A stretch of 10,028 nt of DNA, from positions 22,322 to 32,349 of the forward strand of contig NWUY0300020181.1 of assembly GCA_004151065.3 (NCBI GenBank), given 5' to 3'. A program made the position numbers and the translations under genes. A model generated the notes under the pieces. The model did not search any database and had not been told where the DNA came from. It saw only the letters and a list, made by a program, of their open reading frames with translations. This DNA comes from Larix sibirica. Its lineage: Eukaryota > Streptophyta > Pinopsida > Pinales > Pinaceae. Position 1 is the first letter of the stretch, and every line of letters starts with the position of its first letter. Below are positions 8,246 through 10,028 of this stretch, one piece after another.

Positions 8246-8610
8246 TACCATATGATCCGTAAACAAGGGATTTATAGCCCATTCACTTCACCAACACAGA
8301 TCCTTTGTGGAATTTAACTTTAGTTTTTGTTCTTAATGTTATACATAGATATATGTTATTCAAAATGGCTACAAGGTTTATGTTTCAAATTGTAGGTATG
8401 GATGAGAACTCCTTGCCACATCATATGATCAACATTATGCCAATCAATGAATACAATGTTGCTCAACTAAATCAAAACACTTACCAATCGACTCCTTCCG
8501 ATGTATTTCCAATCGCATGTATAGCTCACTCATTGGGATTGTTTTATTAATTGCATGGTCTTTGGACTTGATTCCAAATTAAATGTACAATGCTACCATC
8601 TTCCTATGCA
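8246..8610. repeat. Dispersed repeat, copy 2 (direct copy at about 4680-5055)
   Basis: This lies directly upstream, on the minus strand, of the G-patch pseudogene. It aligns with copy 1 from about CCGTAAACAAGGG to TTCCTATGCAAA. A minus-strand string GTAAGT at 8484-8479, a good splice-donor match, corresponds to ATAAGC in copy 1. Just upstream of it both copies can be read from an ATG into a short peptide ending KESI. One missing T near 8287 shifts the frame relative to copy 1. Confidence 0.75.
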
Positions 8611-9109
8611 AAAGTGTTGGTGGGAATAATCCCTAATGGCTTAACATTGACCACAATATGACAATTTAATTACCCAATATCGACAAGTTTCTTCGAGAAA
8701 TAACTAGCTAGAGAACAGAGAGAACATAAATACTTATTACCTGGAGGTTGACTTCAAGAGCTTCATGTATGCAAAATTCCAATATGCCTTCACCATTTCA
8801 AACAATCACTTGGAAAATCGCACAAAATGACAAGATAACCTTTCTCAAGTCCTTTTCGTCACAAAAATAATATCCATAAATTTGATAAAATTAATTATAC
8901 ATCAATCTCAATTAGTCTACTCGGAAACTAGTCCCACCATCAAGCAAGAATTCAAATGAAAAACATTTAAACATTCAACAACAATTTTTTATTTGGGGAG
9001 GGGAGAAGAGAGATATTTATATTAATAGAAAACAACAAAAGTACTCTATTGTTGATCGAGAAAATCATACATTTTAAGATCAACTATTTCGGCCTCTTGT
9101 TCGACTAAG
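8611..9109. other. AT-rich stretch, no gene; one purine tract
   Basis: No convincing frame is present. A purine run GGGGAGGGGAGAAGAGAGA at 8995-9013 resembles a polypurine tract but is not followed directly by an LTR start. It could equally be a CT-rich tract on the other strand. Confidence 0.4.
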
Positions 9110-9320
9110 TGTCACATCCCCAACAACCTATGTGGCCTATCGCGACCATAAGGGATATTTTTCTTTCTCTCTTACGTCTGATACTAAGAAAATTCTATGT
9201 CCTTTATGGAGTTTATCTACTGCGCAACAGTCTACACCCTACATTTTACCATCCTTAGTGACACATTACGCGCATCATACCTTAATCTCCATGTAACATT
9301 GTGTGCACTAATTTAATATA

Positions 9321-9334
9321 GCGCAAACTTGCGC
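9321..9334. repeat. Inverted repeat GCGCAA-AC-TTGCGC
   Basis: Perfect six-base arms around two bases, within a 250-base stretch holding seven GCGC tetranucleotides. It is short, and its role is unknown. Confidence 0.7.
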
Positions 9335-9731
9335 CTATCAACTTCTCTATTGTGTAGATATACCGCGCAAGGACCTTCAATCACTGCGCGGAAACCACCA
9401 CGCAGAGCAACCACAACATGGTTACCTAACTTCTATTGGCCCATATCTACCACCTGCAGAGTTAGCGCTATGGGTTCATACGCAAATCATACATCTAGAT
9501 GCAAGCATTTCACATGCGTAATATCATATATTCATGCTTAAATATCAAGAATCATGAATACTTATATCTAAGCAAATCATATAATCAATCATTATTTACC
9601 ACATACATCTTATCATTAATTCAGATCAACATTCACACAACACAATGGAATGAAAATAATAAACATCAAGTAAACACTTATCTTAAATTAAGATTATCCA
9701 AGCAACTGACTACGCAAGAGCAATGTTCCAC

Positions 9732-9734
9732 NNN
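9732..9734. other. Assembly gap of three N
   Basis: Undetermined bases follow CAATGTTCCAC. The sequence on both sides looks alike in composition, and the true gap size is unknown. Confidence 0.95.
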
Positions 9735-9813
9735 AGCATATACTCTTTTTGCTAAGAGGCCACCCCCGCGCTAGGCATACATTTTATAAGGAAAGGGGAA
9801 CTATCCATAGCTC

Positions 9814-9933
9814 ACTCACAGTCAAATAGGAACAAGGCCACAGGAAATCCAACCTCCAATGGGTTATCAGGTTGTTCACAGTCACATGGACTCAATCACA
9901 AACTAAGCCAACCTCTGTTGGGATCATTGGATA
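9814..9933. repeat. Imperfect tandem repeat of about 60 bases, two units
   Basis: CACAGTCAAATAGGA, then AACCTCCAATGGGTTATCAGG, recur 59-60 bases later as CACAGTCACATGGA and AACCTCTGTTGGGATCATTGG. Only two units are visible. It lies inside the candidate LTR, where such sub-repeats are common. Confidence 0.6.
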
Positions 9934-10028
9934 TAAGGGTAATGGAGGGAAGCACTGATCTAGTCAAATATCCTCAGATTTGTAGGTAGCTCAATCAGAA
10001 TCAGCCAGCTCGGGGCCCACAATACTGG

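Larger units (their letters stand above)
9110..10028. mobile_element. Candidate LTR, one end only
   Basis: TGTCACATCCCCAAC at 9110 has the TGTCAC start common in plant Ty3/gypsy LTRs, and base composition changes here from AT-rich to a more balanced, CpG-containing sequence. Possible promoter elements inside are an inverted CCAAT (CTATTGG, about 9433) and TATAAGG (about 9785). The symmetric TG/CA ends mean either orientation is possible. No primer-binding site, matching second LTR or other end is in the window, so this stays a suggestion. Confidence 0.35.

Noticed and set aside
8995-9013. Purine tract as a retroelement polypurine tract
   Set aside because: No TG-start LTR follows directly; the candidate LTR start is about 100 bases away.
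9329-9774. Plus-strand open frames of 70 and 91 codons in the candidate LTR
   Set aside because: They lie within the LTR-like region, one runs through the N gap, and they show no domain.
1-10028. tRNA, rRNA, CRISPR array, bacterial-type operon or defence system
   Set aside because: I looked on both strands and found no cloverleaf, no regularly spaced repeats and no such genes. The content is eukaryotic repeats.

Overview
The window looks like repeat-rich nuclear DNA of a land plant. I lean towards a conifer or other gymnosperm, because decayed retroelements sit in long AT-rich gene-poor DNA and the LINE ORF1 is of the plant DUF4283 plus CCHC type. The genus cannot be fixed from the sequence alone. 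I see no intact host gene, no tRNA or rRNA, and no CRISPR array. Nearly everything recognisable is on the minus strand and broken.

Region 1 (1 to about 3056, minus strand) is the 5' part of a LINE retrotransposon. From right to left it holds a CT-rich 5' leader, ORF1 (DUF4283 domain, CCHC zinc knuckle, charged tail) and the start of ORF2 (apurinic-type endonuclease), which runs off the left edge. ORF1 stop and ORF2 start overlap as ATGA, suggesting coupled translation. About 1 kb, from mid-ORF1 to the first codons of ORF2, is present twice in tandem (480-1480 and 1482-2483). The two copies differ by many substitutions and small indels and are joined exactly at a lone N at 1481. This is either a real duplication or two contigs that overlapped and were not merged.

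Region 2 (about 3057 to 5060) is AT-rich. It carries an unidentified minus-strand reading frame (3511-4320) with fewer stops than chance, followed by the first copy of a diverged dispersed repeat (about 4680-5055).

Region 3 (about 5060 to 6850) has no supportable gene, only a short GT microsatellite and a degenerate CT/GG-rich low-complexity tract.

Region 4 (about 6855 to 8225, minus strand) is a decayed gene that reads, across three frameshifts and many stops, as a long coiled coil, a G-patch and two CCHC-like zinc knuckles. This Gag-like layout is the most interesting content of the window. The second copy of the dispersed repeat (about 8246-8610) lies directly upstream of it.

Region 5 (about 8620 to 10028) has no gene. 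From 9110 it begins with TGTCACATCCCC, like the end of a plant Ty3/gypsy LTR. It is strikingly rich in GCGC compared with the rest of the window and ends with an imperfect 60-bp tandem repeat. A three-base N gap is at 9732-9734.
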